Notes: generated from the letters alone by a model not told the origin. Shown: positions 1 to 8,692, counted from the first letter of the stretch. The stretch is DNA of 58,546 nt from an uncultured Bacteroidales bacterium (GCA_900318835.1 ONLW01000016.1:1-58546), one strand, 5' to 3'. Made by a program: numbers and translations.

Positions 1-153
1 AGAAAATAAATGTGCCGTTGTGGCGGGGCGCAGAAACAAGAAAGGCACATGACGCGCAGCCTCCCGCGTCGACATGGAGGTACAAAACATTAAACACAAA
101 GAATGCATAAAAGTTTAAGGTTAATTTATAGAATATAAAAAACAAGAAACATC

Positions 154-3100
154 ATGAGAAAAATAAAGACCATATTAATATTAACTGTCATAGGATTGCT
201 ACAAACAGCAAATGCCCAGACACTTAATAGCTTACGAATCACCGATGAAATAAAGGTGAGTAAAGCTTCCGATATAACGTCTATCCTGACTGAATATTGC
301 AACTTACCCAAAGGTAATACTTTTGTAGACAAAGGAGTGTATAGTGGCGATTCGCTTATAAGTAAGACTTCCGCTTATACAGATTCTCTTGGGTATACAC
401 ATATAAAATATAAACAGTATTATAAGGATGTCCCCGTTGAAGGTACTACACTGTGTGTACATATGAAGGGCAATAACATTATATATGCTAATGGAGAGTA
501 CTATCGTTGCAGTAATATTAATATCCGACCTGACATATCACCAGAGGATGCAATTGATGCAGCTCGCAAATATGTTGTTTCAACGTTTCATGGATTAGTT
601 GAAGACTCAATTACAGCTATTGATGAAAAACCCAAACTTCTAATTTGTCATAATAGATTGGATACTGCCGACACCTCGCTGTACCTGTGTTACAGAATGC
701 ATGTATCGCCATTGAGTTGTATTGTATATATTAACGCTCACACTGGCATACCAATGGGTTTTGCATCAACAATTGACTTTTCTGGGGGTACTGCCCATAC
801 AAGGTATAGTGGGACACGCTCAATAACTACTGAATGGGGGTACGACTTCCTTTTTTTTGGAGTAGAATATTATTTATATGATGAAGGAAGACATATTCAT
901 ACTATGAACCTATTAGACAGATATTATCCTATCGTTAGACCAAATACTATCTGTGAGTTTATTGATGAAAACGATAATAATTGGACCTCATCAGAGTTTC
1001 ACAATAGTACCAAAGACGATGGTGCATTGGATGTTCATTGGGGATTAGAACAAACATATGACTATTTTCTATATAATCACCGTTGGCGAAGTTTTGATGG
1101 AAACGGCTGCAATATTGATGCTTACGTACACGCCAAGATAATGGTTTCCGACCAATCAGGCAATTCTTATATAACGTCTGACAATGCGTGCTACGAAAAT
1201 CATTATAAACACTTTGAATTTGGTGATGGCGGTAATGTAAGAGATATCCACACATCGCTCGACATTGTGGCACATGAGTTTGCTCATGGAATATTTCGGC
1301 ACTGCATAGGGGACAATCCAATTACAAATGAAGAAACTTTGGCCATCAATGAAGGTCTAAGCGATATTTGGGGCGCATGTGTTGAAAGTTGGGCTACTAC
1401 AAATAAACAAACGTGGTTGGTTGGGGAAGACATTTACCACGGTTCCGGGGAAATCCGAAATATGTCCAATCCAAAATCCAAAGGTCATCCCAATACCTAC
1501 AAAGGAGAATTTTGGTACGAAAACGATGACTATCATTCACGAGCAGGCGTATTGGATTACTGGTTCTACCTGCTCGCCAATGGCGGTTCCGGAACAAATG
1601 ACAATGGAGTTCACTACAATGTATCTGGTATCGGGATAGAAAAAGCAGCCAAAATAGTTTTTCGCGCAGAGACTTCATATATGACTTATAATACAGGTTA
1701 CCGTAATGCTTGTGAGTACACAATACGCGCAGCAAGGGAACTATACAGCGATCAAGAGATAGTATCAACGATTGAGGCCTGGCGCGCGGTAGGATTATTG
1801 CCCGATTTCTATACAAAAGACAATTCCCGCGATGATGGTTCGGAACCGCTGCATTATGTGTCTGACGGCTACCAAGACAGCCCCGACATTTGGCTTAGAC
1901 GACATGCCGATGATGGAACCTCGCACCAGATAGCAAAACACAATAGCATAAACCATGTCTATATAAATGTACATAATAGGGGAATATCGCCGTATCCTCG
2001 GAGTATTATAAAGAAAGACAGTATAGAACTCTATGTGAAAAAGGCTTCGTTAAGTATCGATTCCTGGCCCCAAGGATGGCGAAAAATCGGTTGTGTTGCA
2101 ATACCTGCACTGGCCGGTGGAGAAACCCAGACTGTGAGAATAGATGCTCATTTCCCTTCGGTTGAGAATGGTTATCCCTTCGGAGGTATAGTAGGAAGTG
2201 ATGGACATATAGTGGGGAATGATGTAAACTATGCTATGTTGACGCGCATCGTTTCCTCTAAAGATCCAATTACATATTCGGAAATAGATAATACATTATT
2301 GAATGTCATTAATAATAACAATATCTCATACAAAAATGTGGTTGTTTCATCGGCAATGTTTATCGACGAAATTTATCAACAGCGGGCAATTTTGGATATT
2401 GATAATATAAAAAGACCGCTTTATATTACAAACATTCATCTTACTTCGCCTTCCAACGGTGACGGTGCCCAACTGATCAAAGAAGCCGAAGTACGGTTGA
2501 CGTTCGATCCACACTTACTCAAGTTGTGGCAAGATAAAGATGTCGAATTTGTCGGTTTGGAACCTATTGACGACACTACGTTTTTAGTATTATCTCCCGA
2601 AGCATCCATCAATGGAGCAATCATTCCCGAAGATTACTATGGTTATATGAGTATGCAGATCAACTTCTTGACAAAGGAATATTCAGACAAATTCTCGTAT
2701 GAATACCATGTCTCTGAATTTGATACGAAAGATGAGAATGTTTTGGGAAGCGCCACTATTGTAGTATATAAAAATCCACGCGATGTTCTGTTTGATGCGA
2801 AAGCTGGTGGCGATCTGATAGTGAAGAAAAACACCAATGCACTGCTCTCGGCAGAAAGTATCGATGAAGAGGCTGTATATAACTGGTATGATGCCCGCGG
2901 TGAATTGATTGGCAGTGGCGACACTCTGTCTGTCAATGTAACTGCGACTTCAAAGTACAAACTGGAAGTTATAGCGAAAGCCGACGGCTATAAAGATTAC
3001 GACAGTATATATGTCATCGCCAGCTATGGTTCTATCGAAGGCATTGCTCCTAATCCTGCTAACATGCAAACTATCGTGACCTATAACCTGTCCGAGGAGA

Positions 3101-3279
3101 TAACAAGTGCAACCATTGTTATCACCAATACCACAGGTCAGGTCTTCTACACCGCACCTCTCGACGTGATGCAAACCTCCCACACCGTCAACTTGCAATC
3201 CATTCCCGCGGGACAATACACCGTACGCATCGAGTCCCAGGGCATGCCTCTCGACTCCAAAACGCTCATCGTCTACTAA
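154..3279 (+). CDS. Secreted M4-like (thermolysin family) metallopeptidase with T9SS type A sorting domain
   Basis: A 1041-residue protein that should be exported and handled by the type IX secretion system. A signal peptide occupies about residues 1-22 and ends TANAQ. An FTP/PepSY-like propeptide region follows (about 40-200). The zinc site is HEFAH at 374-378, with NEGLSDIWG supplying the third ligand (Glu400) and NGVHYN (His487) matching the thermolysin active-site histidine. A long region of uncertain domains (about 590-950) precedes a C-terminal sorting domain that starts near IAPNPAN (about 963) and ends in KTLIVY. The family cleaves proteins outside the cell, and the precursor is normally cut after folding. 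The gene stands alone and ends in a strong hairpin at 3311. It is visibly richer in A and T than the genes to its right, which may mean acquisition or relaxed codon use. The catalytic call is strong; the substrate is unknown. Confidence 0.9.
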   Translation: MRKIKTILILTVIGLLQTANAQTLNSLRITDEIKVSKASDITSILTEYCNLPKGNTFVDKGVYSGDSLISKTSAYTDSLGYTHIKYKQYYKDVPVEGTTLCVHMKGNNIIYANGEYYRCSNINIRPDISPEDAIDAARKYVVSTFHGLVEDSITAIDEKPKLLICHNRLDTADTSLYLCYRMHVSPLSCIVYINAHTGIPMGFASTIDFSGGTAHTRYSGTRSITTEWGYDFLFFGVEYYLYDEGRHIHTMNLLDRYYPIVRPNTICEFIDENDNNWTSSEFHNSTKDDGALDVHWGLEQTYDYFLYNHRWRSFDGNGCNIDAYVHAKIMVSDQSGNSYITSDNACYENHYKHFEFGDGGNVRDIHTSLDIVAHEFAHGIFRHCIGDNPITNEETLAINEGLSDIWGACVESWATTNKQTWLVGEDIYHGSGEIRNMSNPKSKGHPNTYKGEFWYENDDYHSRAGVLDYWFYLLANGGSGTNDNGVHYNVSGIGIEKAAKIVFRAETSYMTYNTGYRNACEYTIRAARELYSDQEIVSTIEAWRAVGLLPDFYTKDNSRDDGSEPLHYVSDGYQDSPDIWLRRHADDGTSHQIAKHNSINHVYINVHNRGISPYPRSIIKKDSIELYVKKASLSIDSWPQGWRKIGCVAIPALAGGETQTVRIDAHFPSVENGYPFGGIVGSDGHIVGNDVNYAMLTRIVSSKDPITYSEIDNTLLNVINNNNISYKNVVVSSAMFIDEIYQQRAILDIDNIKRPLYITNIHLTSPSNGDGAQLIKEAEVRLTFDPHLLKLWQDKDVEFVGLEPIDDTTFLVLSPEASINGAIIPEDYYGYMSMQINFLTKEYSDKFSYEYHVSEFDTKDENVLGSATIVVYKNPRDVLFDAKAGGDLIVKKNTNALLSAESIDEEAVYNWYDARGELIGSGDTLSVNVTATSKYKLEVIAKADGYKDYDSIYVIASYGSIEGIAPNPANMQTIVTYNLSEEITSATIVITNTTGQVFYTAPLDVMQTSHTVNLQSIPAGQYTVRIESQGMPLDSKTLIVY

Positions 3280-3310
3280 CCCTACCGACCTTTTCTACAA
3301 CCACCTACCG

Positions 3311-3349
3311 CCGCAGCAAGTGTATTTCGCACTTGCTGCGGTCTTTTAT
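3311..3349 (+). terminator. Rho-independent terminator after the metallopeptidase
   Basis: A perfect 12-bp stem (CCGCAGCAAGTG at 3311-3322 with CACTTGCTGCGG at 3330-3341) encloses a 7-base loop and is followed by a T-rich tract. It lies 31 bases past the peptidase stop codon. Confidence 0.85.
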
Positions 3350-3378
3350 GTTTTTCCTCTACCGGTTGTAATCTGAAC

Positions 3379-3416
3379 AAAAAAAGGGGGGGCAGCAAGT
3401 TTGCTGCCCCCCCTTT
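3379..3416 (-). terminator. Rho-independent terminator of the sigma/anti-sigma/Spy-like operon
   Basis: A run of A, then G7-CAGCAA, a two- to four-base loop, TTGCTG-C7 and TTT. Read on the minus strand it is a GC-rich hairpin followed by a run of T, placed 17 bases past the stop of the Spy-like gene at 3433. Confidence 0.85.
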
Positions 3417-3432
3417 GGGTGGTAATTGGTAT

Positions 3433-3873
3433 TTATTTTCTCTTGCGGGATTTCTGGTGGCGCTTGCTGCGAGCTTTCAACTCCTTCCGCTGCTCTTTGG
3501 TAAGCACTTTGTCTATGCGGACCTTGGTGGCGTACATCTCACGCGAGATCTGGGCCTGAAGCTTGGCCTCTCGGTCAAATAGCCGGTAGAGCACCTTGGA
3601 CTGGTCGCCATCCATATCCATGTAGTGGTGGATACTGTCGCGAACGGTATTCTGCTGATTGCGCAGGGACTCAACACGCTTACGCGAGTCGTTGGAGAGG
3701 GTCTCCAACTTACTCTTCTGGCTGGAGGTAAGATCGCTTACAAGCTCGGTGATGTCGGGACGCTTCTCTGGACCCGGACGGCCGGGACCCTCGTGATGCG
3801 GACGCTGCGCATAGGAATGCGAGATGCTGAAAGAGGCAAATGTTATTATCGCTACAAGGAAAATCTTTTTCAT
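3433..3873 (-). CDS. Small secreted Spy/CpxP-like protein
   Basis: A 146-residue protein with a signal peptide (1-23, ending SYAQ), a His/Pro/Gly-rich mature N-terminus (RPHHEGPGRPGP), a mainly charged helical body and a very basic C-terminus. Two LTxxQ-type motifs (LTSSQ at 48-52 and LTKEQ at 124-128) resemble the Spy/CpxP periplasmic family, whose members act as chaperones or stress sensors. It is the last gene of a minus-strand set after an ECF sigma factor and a membrane protein, so it is likely a target or partner of that envelope stress system. The match rests on motif spacing and composition, so the family assignment is moderate and the function inferred. Confidence 0.65.
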   Translation of the reverse strand: MKKIFLVAIITFASFSISHSYAQRPHHEGPGRPGPEKRPDITELVSDLTSSQKSKLETLSNDSRKRVESLRNQQNTVRDSIHHYMDMDGDQSKVLYRLFDREAKLQAQISREMYATKVRIDKVLTKEQRKELKARSKRHQKSRKRK

Positions 3874-3892
3874 ATTCTTTAATCTTTAGACC

Positions 3893-4249
3893 TTATTCAT
3901 CGTAATCTTCATAAAGGAATTCGATGGGGTTGGAAGCCATCTCCTCAACAGGTGAATAGTAATCGTAATCAGACACATAGGCCAGCATATCGCCAATCTG
4001 ATCATCGTTGTAGGTGGGACGAAGGGTAATATTAAACACCACAAGAGCCGCCACCGCAGCAGCGGCGGAGAGGGCAATGCGGCGCCATAGAACTTTGCGG
4101 CGGCTGGTTGGCTGGTTGGCTGAATGGCCGAGTGGTTGGGTTATCATGTATGGGTGCTGGCGTACCTGTGCCATCACGGCATCGACCACATCGACCTGCT
4201 TGGGGCAGGTCTGACGTGAGAGTTCTTGTAATTGTTCGTCTATATTCAT
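3893..4249 (-). CDS. Single-pass membrane protein next to an ECF sigma factor (putative anti-sigma factor)
   Basis: A 118-residue protein with a cytoplasmic N-terminal half, one membrane segment at about 58-76 (alanine-rich) and an acidic, tyrosine-rich C-terminal tail of about 40 residues. It follows the sigma-factor gene with a 39-base gap, the usual place for an anti-sigma factor. No clear zinc anti-sigma motif (HxxxCxxC) is present and only one cysteine is visible, so the role is inferred from context and topology. Residues about 38-50 are encoded by a run of 8-base repeats at 4102-4141, so this part of the protein may vary between strains. Confidence 0.5.
   Translation of the reverse strand: MNIDEQLQELSRQTCPKQVDVVDAVMAQVRQHPYMITQPLGHSANQPTSRRKVLWRRIALSAAAAVAALVVFNITLRPTYNDDQIGDMLAYVSDYDYYSPVEEMASNPIEFLYEDYDE
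4102..4141. repeat. Period-8 repeat inside the putative anti-sigma gene
   Basis: Units GGCTGGTT, GGCTGGTT, GGCTGAAT, GGCCGAGT and GGTTGGGT follow each other without gaps. They encode part of the stretch just before the membrane segment. Because 8 is not a multiple of 3, a gain or loss of one unit would shift the frame. Confidence 0.75.
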
Positions 4250-4288
4250 CGGTTTTTATTTATGCCGACTGGAAGTCGGCTCTCTATT

Positions 4289-4822
4289 TTAACGTTTTAC
4301 CTCTTTTGCCAAATTCTTCTTGGCACGGAAGATGAGCGATTCCACCTTGGCGAGCGTACACTGCATGACATCGGCAATCTGCTGGTAGGAGAAGTCCTCG
4401 AAAGTGTAGAGCACCAAGGCTGTGCGCTGCTCATCCTTGAGATGTCCGATGGCGGTGCGCAGTTGGTCGAGTTGTTCCTGATGGATGATCTGCTGCTCGA
4501 CATTGCGGTCGGACGACACCTGTTGAGGAGGGGTTTCCAATTCGTCGCTGCTGACGAAGCGCTTGCTCTTGTTCAGCATCTTGCAGACGACGTTGACGGT
4601 GATGCGGTAGATGAAAGAACTCAGCTTCGAATCAAAGCGGAAGCGTGGCAGCGCCATGTAAAGCTCGACGAAGACCTGCTGTGTGACCTCCTCAATCTCG
4701 AGGCGCGTGCCACAGAGCTTGTAAGTCAGGTTGGCCACAATCTGCTGGTAACGACGCACGATTTCAGCATAGCACTCGGTGTCACCTGCAAGAATCCGTT
4801 CGACTATCTCTTTGTCTTCCAC
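4289..4822 (-). CDS. ECF-type RNA polymerase sigma factor (sigma-70 family)
   Basis: A 177-residue sigma factor with the two-domain layout of the ECF group. Sigma region 2 lies at about 10-80 (YAEIVRRYQQIVANL, then IEEVTQQVFVELY) and region 4 at about 115-170 (LKDEQRTALVLYTFEDFSYQQIADVMQ, then a helix-turn-helix ending in RAKKNL). It directs RNA polymerase to a small set of promoters, usually under control of a membrane-bound partner; the next gene downstream is a good candidate. The start codon appears to be GTG at 4822: I found no in-frame ATG upstream, and the reading starts with the usual short acidic leader. Length and motifs fit the family. Confidence 0.9.
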   Translation of the reverse strand: MEDKEIVERILAGDTECYAEIVRRYQQIVANLTYKLCGTRLEIEEVTQQVFVELYMALPRFRFDSKLSSFIYRITVNVVCKMLNKSKRFVSSDELETPPQQVSSDRNVEQQIIHQEQLDQLRTAIGHLKDEQRTALVLYTFEDFSYQQIADVMQCTLAKVESLIFRAKKNLAKEVKR

Positions 4823-4876
4823 TGGCTCGATTCTGTTATTAGGTATTCGATGAATGGGTTTTATTGCATAATGTCC

Positions 4877-4896
4877 CGGAAAAATATTTTTTTCCG
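4877..4896 (-). terminator. Hairpin between the S4 gene and the sigma-factor gene (possible terminator)
   Basis: CGGAAAAA and TTTTTCCG can pair around a short A/T loop. The hairpin lies just past the stop of the S4-domain gene at 4912. There is no separate T tract, so it is only a candidate. Confidence 0.4.
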
Positions 4897-4911
4897 TGGA
4901 AATTTCCCTTT

Positions 4912-5283
4912 TTACTCGTATTTGAAGCGCTCGATGTCACGGCGCTCGCGCTTGGTGGGACGCCCCACACCACGGTCGCGTTTCTCGAAAGCATACTGGC
5001 GCGCCATGCGGATGCGCTCATATTCCTCCTCGGGGGTGCGGTCAATCATGAAACCCTGCACCAAAGGGGCACCGACGCGGTTGGGCGGGATGGCAAGGAC
5101 TTCTATCTCCTTATGCAACTGGTCGATATTGAGGCTGAAGCGCTCCCCTATCTTCACATCGTGCGAGGGCTTGAGCTCACGTCCGTCGGAAGTCATCGTC
5201 ACCTTACCGCACTGGCAGGCATCTGCCGCCAGCGAACGGGTCTTGTAGAGCCGCACAGCCCAGAGATACTTGTCTAATCGCAT
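4912..5283 (-). CDS. S4-domain RNA-binding protein (Hsp15-like)
   Basis: A 123-residue protein with an S4 RNA-binding domain at residues 1-60 (MRLDKYLWAVRLYKTRSLA, then CQCGKV) followed by a charged C-terminal region. Hsp15-type proteins bind ribosomal RNA or stalled 50S subunits. The open frame runs 59 codons further upstream, but that part overlaps the tonB coding region and has no family resemblance. The ATG at 5283 shares one base with the TAA stop of tonB (TAATG), which points to translational coupling. It is the last gene of the exbB-exbD-tonB set. The exact substrate is not shown by the sequence. Confidence 0.85.
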   Translation of the reverse strand: MRLDKYLWAVRLYKTRSLAADACQCGKVTMTSDGRELKPSHDVKIGERFSLNIDQLHKEIEVLAIPPNRVGAPLVQGFMIDRTPEEEYERIRMARQYAFEKRDRGVGRPTKRERRDIERFKYE

Positions 5284-6026
5284 TAGATTTTGAAGATATA
5301 GGTGATGGTGCCGATCTGCTCCTCGGGGGCATTGGTGGAGGCGTTGAAGCGGGCACGCTTGGCGGCTGCCTTGGCCTGCTCCACAAGACGGCCAGTAGTG
5401 ATGGTCGACTCCTTCCACGGAGCCTCTACACGGGTGACGCGGCCCTGTTGGTCGACCCAAATACGCACCACAATCTTTCCCTGCTGGTTCGAGTTGTACT
5501 CGGGCTTGGGAAGCGACACAGCGGAACGGCCAGCCAACGAATAGTTGCCGCCATTGCCGCCGTTGCCGGTATAGTTGTTGCTATTGGGGGTTCCGTCGAG
5601 CTTACCCTGGTTGCCGTTGCCCTGTGAAGTTCCCTGACTACCACCGCCATTATTCTGGTTGCGCTTGCCCGGAAAGAGGGCATTCTTGTTGATTTCCGGC
5701 TCCTTGTTTTCGGGCTGCGGTTTGGTCTCAGCAGCAGGGTTGGTGACATTCCCGGGCTTGGGACTTGCGGGGATGGGCGTCGTGGCTTCAGCCTTCTGCG
5801 TGATGACCTGCTCCTGCGAGGCGGGAGGGGCATAACTGGTGGCCTGGGTGGCCGGTTCGGGACTGTCGCCATAGCCGAAGTCGGAGTCACCAAGGTTCAC
5901 CTCCACACCCTCTTCGGGAATGGGAGGATCAGGAGGCGTGTAGGCGAAAATATCCAGACTCATGAGCAACATAGCCAGAGCCACTATCACCGCCGTACAG
6001 ATACCGGAGATAAGCTTGGAATTCAT
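5283..6026 (-). CDS. tonB: TonB-family energy transducer
   Basis: A 247-residue protein with an N-terminal membrane anchor (about 7-28), a long periplasmic linker rich in Pro, Glu, Asn, Gln and Gly (about 30-155) and a C-terminal TonB domain (about 165-247; KIVVRIWVDQQGRVTRV and the closing ITYIFKI). It passes energy from the proton-driven ExbB-ExbD complex to outer-membrane receptors. Its start overlaps the stop of exbD by four bases. The low-complexity linker has the length and character expected for spanning the periplasm. Which receptor it serves cannot be told from here. Confidence 0.9.
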   Translation of the reverse strand: MNSKLISGICTAVIVALAMLLMSLDIFAYTPPDPPIPEEGVEVNLGDSDFGYGDSPEPATQATSYAPPASQEQVITQKAEATTPIPASPKPGNVTNPAAETKPQPENKEPEINKNALFPGKRNQNNGGGSQGTSQGNGNQGKLDGTPNSNNYTGNGGNGGNYSLAGRSAVSLPKPEYNSNQQGKIVVRIWVDQQGRVTRVEAPWKESTITTGRLVEQAKAAAKRARFNASTNAPEEQIGTITYIFKI

Positions 6027-6445
6027 GATGCTTGTTGTTTGGGTGAGGTGGCCAGAATGACCTTATGCTTTGTGCCAGTGGCATTGTTGATGTTGTTGAC
6101 AGCATCTATCACGTTAACAACATCCTGCACCGGTACGTCCTTGTCTGCACGGAGCACCACACAGGCATCCTCGACACCAGACTCAATACCGGCCTCGATA
6201 TTGCTCTGCAAGTCGACAACAGGCACCGCCACTTCACCGACATAGAAGTTGTGCTCGCGGTCAATGTAGACAGTGACATTCTGTTTGGCCATGGTGCGGC
6301 TCGAACTTTCTGGAAGCATTAACTTCACCGCATTGGGGGCGATGAGCGTCGAGGTGATCATGAAGAAGATAAGCAACAAGAACACCAAGTCGGACATCGA
6401 CGACGACGAAGTCTCTATTTTGACTTTATTCTGTAAATGTATCAT
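6023..6445 (-). CDS. exbD: ExbD/TolR-family biopolymer transport protein
   Basis: A 140-residue protein with a short cytoplasmic tail, one membrane helix at about 18-38 preceded by SSSSMSDLVFLLL (the conserved Asp lies in this helix start), and a periplasmic domain. ExbD forms the proton channel with ExbB and drives TonB. The order exbB, exbD, tonB and the four-base overlap with tonB support the call. A period-7 repeat at 6449-6476 lies immediately upstream of the start codon. Confidence 0.92.
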   Translation of the reverse strand: MIHLQNKVKIETSSSSMSDLVFLLLIFFMITSTLIAPNAVKLMLPESSSRTMAKQNVTVYIDREHNFYVGEVAVPVVDLQSNIEAGIESGVEDACVVLRADKDVPVQDVVNVIDAVNNINNATGTKHKVILATSPKQQAS

Positions 6446-6448
6446 AAC

Positions 6449-6476
6449 GGGTTACGAGTTACAGGTTACGGGTTAA
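6449..6476. repeat. Period-7 repeat between exbB and exbD
   Basis: Four units, GGGTTAC, GAGTTAC, AGGTTAC and GGGTTAA, fill most of the gap between the exbB stop (6513) and the exbD start (6445). The unit varies at its first two and last positions while GTTA stays fixed. Confidence 0.8.
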
Positions 6477-6512
6477 AATGTCGCGTCAGCCTCTTTAACC
6501 GTATAAACTTCA

Positions 6513-7151
6513 TCAAGCCGGTTCATGCAGCAGGTCCATAAACTCGTTGGCGCGCACCTCAAGTTCGAAGACGACCTTGTTGATGCGGGTGACAAGAAGA
6601 TTGTGGAGGAAATAGCAAATAATGCCGACAATGAGACCACCCACGGTGGTGACCATGGCGGTGTAGATTCCCGAGGCGAGCATCTGGATATCAATGTTGT
6701 TACCGGCATGGGCCATCTCCTGGAAAGCGGAAATCATGCCCACCACGGTGCCAAGGAAACCAATCATGGGGCCAAGGGATGCGACGGTAGCCACAAGGGA
6801 GACACGACGTTCGAGGTTAGCCACTTCGAGCTGGCCCTCGTTCTCGATAGCAGCCTGAATGTCGGGCAGCGGACGGCCGAGACGAGAGAAGCCCTTGTCA
6901 ATCATACGGCCCAGGGGTGTGTCGGTTTGCTTGGAGAGCTTGCGGGCTTCCTCGACATTGCCCTCATGGACATACTGACGAATGTTGTCCATGAAGACAT
7001 TGTCAGCCTCACCTTTGAGGGCTGCGCTGAGGGTGATGTAACGTTCGATGAAGATGTAGATGGCCAAAACCAGAAGGAGTGCCAGCACGAGCATAATCCA
7101 TCCACCATTAACGGCCATATCCCAAATAGTAATGTTTTCGGGTTGTTCCAT
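6513..7151 (-). CDS. exbB: ExbB/TolQ/MotA-family proton channel protein
   Basis: A 212-residue membrane protein with a first helix at about 15-35 and two more in the MotA/TolQ/ExbB domain (about 100-190; TVASLGPMIGFLGTVVGMI and GLIVGIICYFLHNLL). Together with ExbD it uses the proton gradient to energise TonB. The GxxGTVxGM core is well conserved and the length is normal for Bacteroidota ExbB. It sits between the DUF5683 gene and exbD on the minus strand. Confidence 0.92.
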   Translation of the reverse strand: MEQPENITIWDMAVNGGWIMLVLALLLVLAIYIFIERYITLSAALKGEADNVFMDNIRQYVHEGNVEEARKLSKQTDTPLGRMIDKGFSRLGRPLPDIQAAIENEGQLEVANLERRVSLVATVASLGPMIGFLGTVVGMISAFQEMAHAGNNIDIQMLASGIYTAMVTTVGGLIVGIICYFLHNLLVTRINKVVFELEVRANEFMDLLHEPA

Positions 7152-7212
7152 TGTTTTGTGTTTTTATGTGTTATTTTGCTTGTTATAACGTGTTATTGTC
7201 GCTTTTATTGTG

Positions 7213-7806
7213 TTAAAATTTCAATGTCACACCCAGGGTCGGCCGCAGGCCCATGCCCGTGGGCACCACTCCCGGTGTTAAACCGAGGGTGAGGTTGTCA
7301 TCAATCTGGAAGTCGTACAAATGGCCAAAGACATAGGCATCAAGGAGGTTCAACGCATAGATGCCCACAGTGATGATGACCATGAGTTGGAAGTCGCGCT
7401 CATAGGAATTGTAAAGGCTGTAGATATTCGACGTGGGATAGGTGGCGTAGTCTTCGAGATTGGGCGTGTCGTTGTGGTTGACACGGTAGAGGTATTCATC
7501 CTTGAATTTCACCGCACGCGTATAATTATAATGTATAAAATAGCCCATGCCGACAAAAGCGCCATAGATAATGGGAACTTTCCAAGCCTGTCCGTTGTAA
7601 ATCTGACCGCCACCAGGGAGGAACGACAACAACAATGCCTTGTTGGCAGAATGTTCCTTCGGCACCTCCACGGTCTTCACTTCAACCGGTTCCCTAATTT
7701 CCACACGCTGCGCCTGTAACAAGTGGAAAGTGGAAAGTGGAAAGTGGAGAACTATGCTGATGCACACCAGCACAAATACTTTCCACTTTCCACCTTTCAC
7801 ATTCAT
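7213..7806 (-). CDS. DUF5683-domain membrane protein
   Basis: A 197-residue protein with a signal sequence (about 1-33, ending LLQAQ) and a DUF5683 body (about 50-197; KALLLSFLPGGGQIYNGQ, then two membrane-helix stretches and NLLDAYVFGHLYDF). The molecular role of this family is unknown to me; it is often found next to parB in Bacteroidota. The open frame begins at 7848, but the ATG at 7806 gives a proper signal peptide and starts four bases past the parB stop, so I prefer it. Much of the signal peptide is encoded by inverted period-7 repeats (7723-7799). Confidence 0.75.
   Translation of the reverse strand: MNVKGGKWKVFVLVCISIVLHFPLSTFHLLQAQRVEIREPVEVKTVEVPKEHSANKALLLSFLPGGGQIYNGQAWKVPIIYGAFVGMGYFIHYNYTRAVKFKDEYLYRVNHNDTPNLEDYATYPTSNIYSLYNSYERDFQLMVIITVGIYALNLLDAYVFGHLYDFQIDDNLTLGLTPGVVPTGMGLRPTLGVTLKF
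7723..7799. repeat. Inverted period-7 repeats encoding the DUF5683 signal peptide
   Basis: The left arm is GTGGAAA three times plus GTGGAGA (7723-7750). The right arm is CTTTCCA twice plus CCTTTCA (7779-7799). The arms are reverse complements separated by about 28 bases, and both are translated as part of the signal peptide. Confidence 0.85.
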
Positions 7807-7810
7807 CTTT

Positions 7811-8686
7811 CTATTCCTCCAGAAGATGAATGATTCTGTCGAAGTCATCGTCGGAGTTGAAGAGGATGGTCAGTGAACCTTTTCCACGCTGCGAGCGTTT
7901 GATTTCGACGCTCGACTGCAGGTGCTCTTTGAGGCGACTCTGTGCAGCGGCATGCATCGCGGGAAGCTCGCCGCGTTTCTTGGCGGCGGGAACCGCAGGC
8001 TTCTTCTTGGCATTCTTGGCCATCTCCTCAGCCTGGTGCACCGAGAGGTGACGGTCAATGATGGCATGCAGAATCTCGAGGTGCAGCGTAATGTCCTCCA
8101 CACCGGCCAAAGCACGGGCATGAGCCATGCTAATCTTATCGTTGCTGAGAGCCAGCTGAGTCTCGGCAGGGAGGTTGAGCAAGCGCAGGTAGTTAGTGAT
8201 GGTACTGCGATTCTTGCCCACCTTCTCGCTGAGCTGGTCGTGCGTCAACTGGCATTCTTCGATAAGAGCCTTGTAGGCTAACGCCACCTCCATGGCGTTG
8301 AGGTTCTCGCGCTGGATATTCTCCACCAGGGCCATCTCCATCATCTGGTTGTCGGTAGCCACACGCACATAGGCGGGAATCTCCTTCAAGCCAGCCTTCT
8401 GTGCGGCACGGGTGCGACGCTCGCCAGCGATGAGCTGGTAGGTGTCGTCGGGCATTTTGCGCACTGTTACCGGGGTGATGACCCCCTGCTGCCTTATCGA
8501 CTGCGCCAGTTCCTCCAAAGCCTCCTCATCAAACTCCTTGCGCGGTTGATAAGGGTTGGCGACAATCTTCTTGATAGATATGGTGCTGATGGCGGCAGTG
8601 ACAGTGTTAGCCACCTCGAAATCCTTCGTATCGGGCAGTATAGAACTCAGTCCTCGGCCCAATCCTCCACTCTTCTTTATTGCCAT
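7811..8686 (-). CDS. parB: ParB/Spo0J chromosome-partitioning protein
   Basis: A 291-residue protein with the ParB N-terminal CTPase domain at about 35-125 (NPYQPRKEFDEEAL, GERRTRAAQKAG and ENIQRENLNAMEVA), a helix-turn-helix for parS binding (about 140-200; TITNYLRLLNLP) and a C-terminal dimerisation domain. It loads at parS sites and works with ParA in chromosome segregation. It lies six bases after parA. I did not find a clear parS site, though I looked only by eye. Confidence 0.95.
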   Translation of the reverse strand: MAIKKSGGLGRGLSSILPDTKDFEVANTVTAAISTISIKKIVANPYQPRKEFDEEALEELAQSIRQQGVITPVTVRKMPDDTYQLIAGERRTRAAQKAGLKEIPAYVRVATDNQMMEMALVENIQRENLNAMEVALAYKALIEECQLTHDQLSEKVGKNRSTITNYLRLLNLPAETQLALSNDKISMAHARALAGVEDITLHLEILHAIIDRHLSVHQAEEMAKNAKKKPAVPAAKKRGELPAMHAAAQSRLKEHLQSSVEIKRSQRGKGSLTILFNSDDDFDRIIHLLEE

Positions 8687-8692
8687 AATCTC

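Noticed and set aside
4912-5460. S4-domain gene starting at 5460
   Set aside because: The first 59 codons overlap tonB in another frame; the TAATG junction at 5281-5285 marks the real start.
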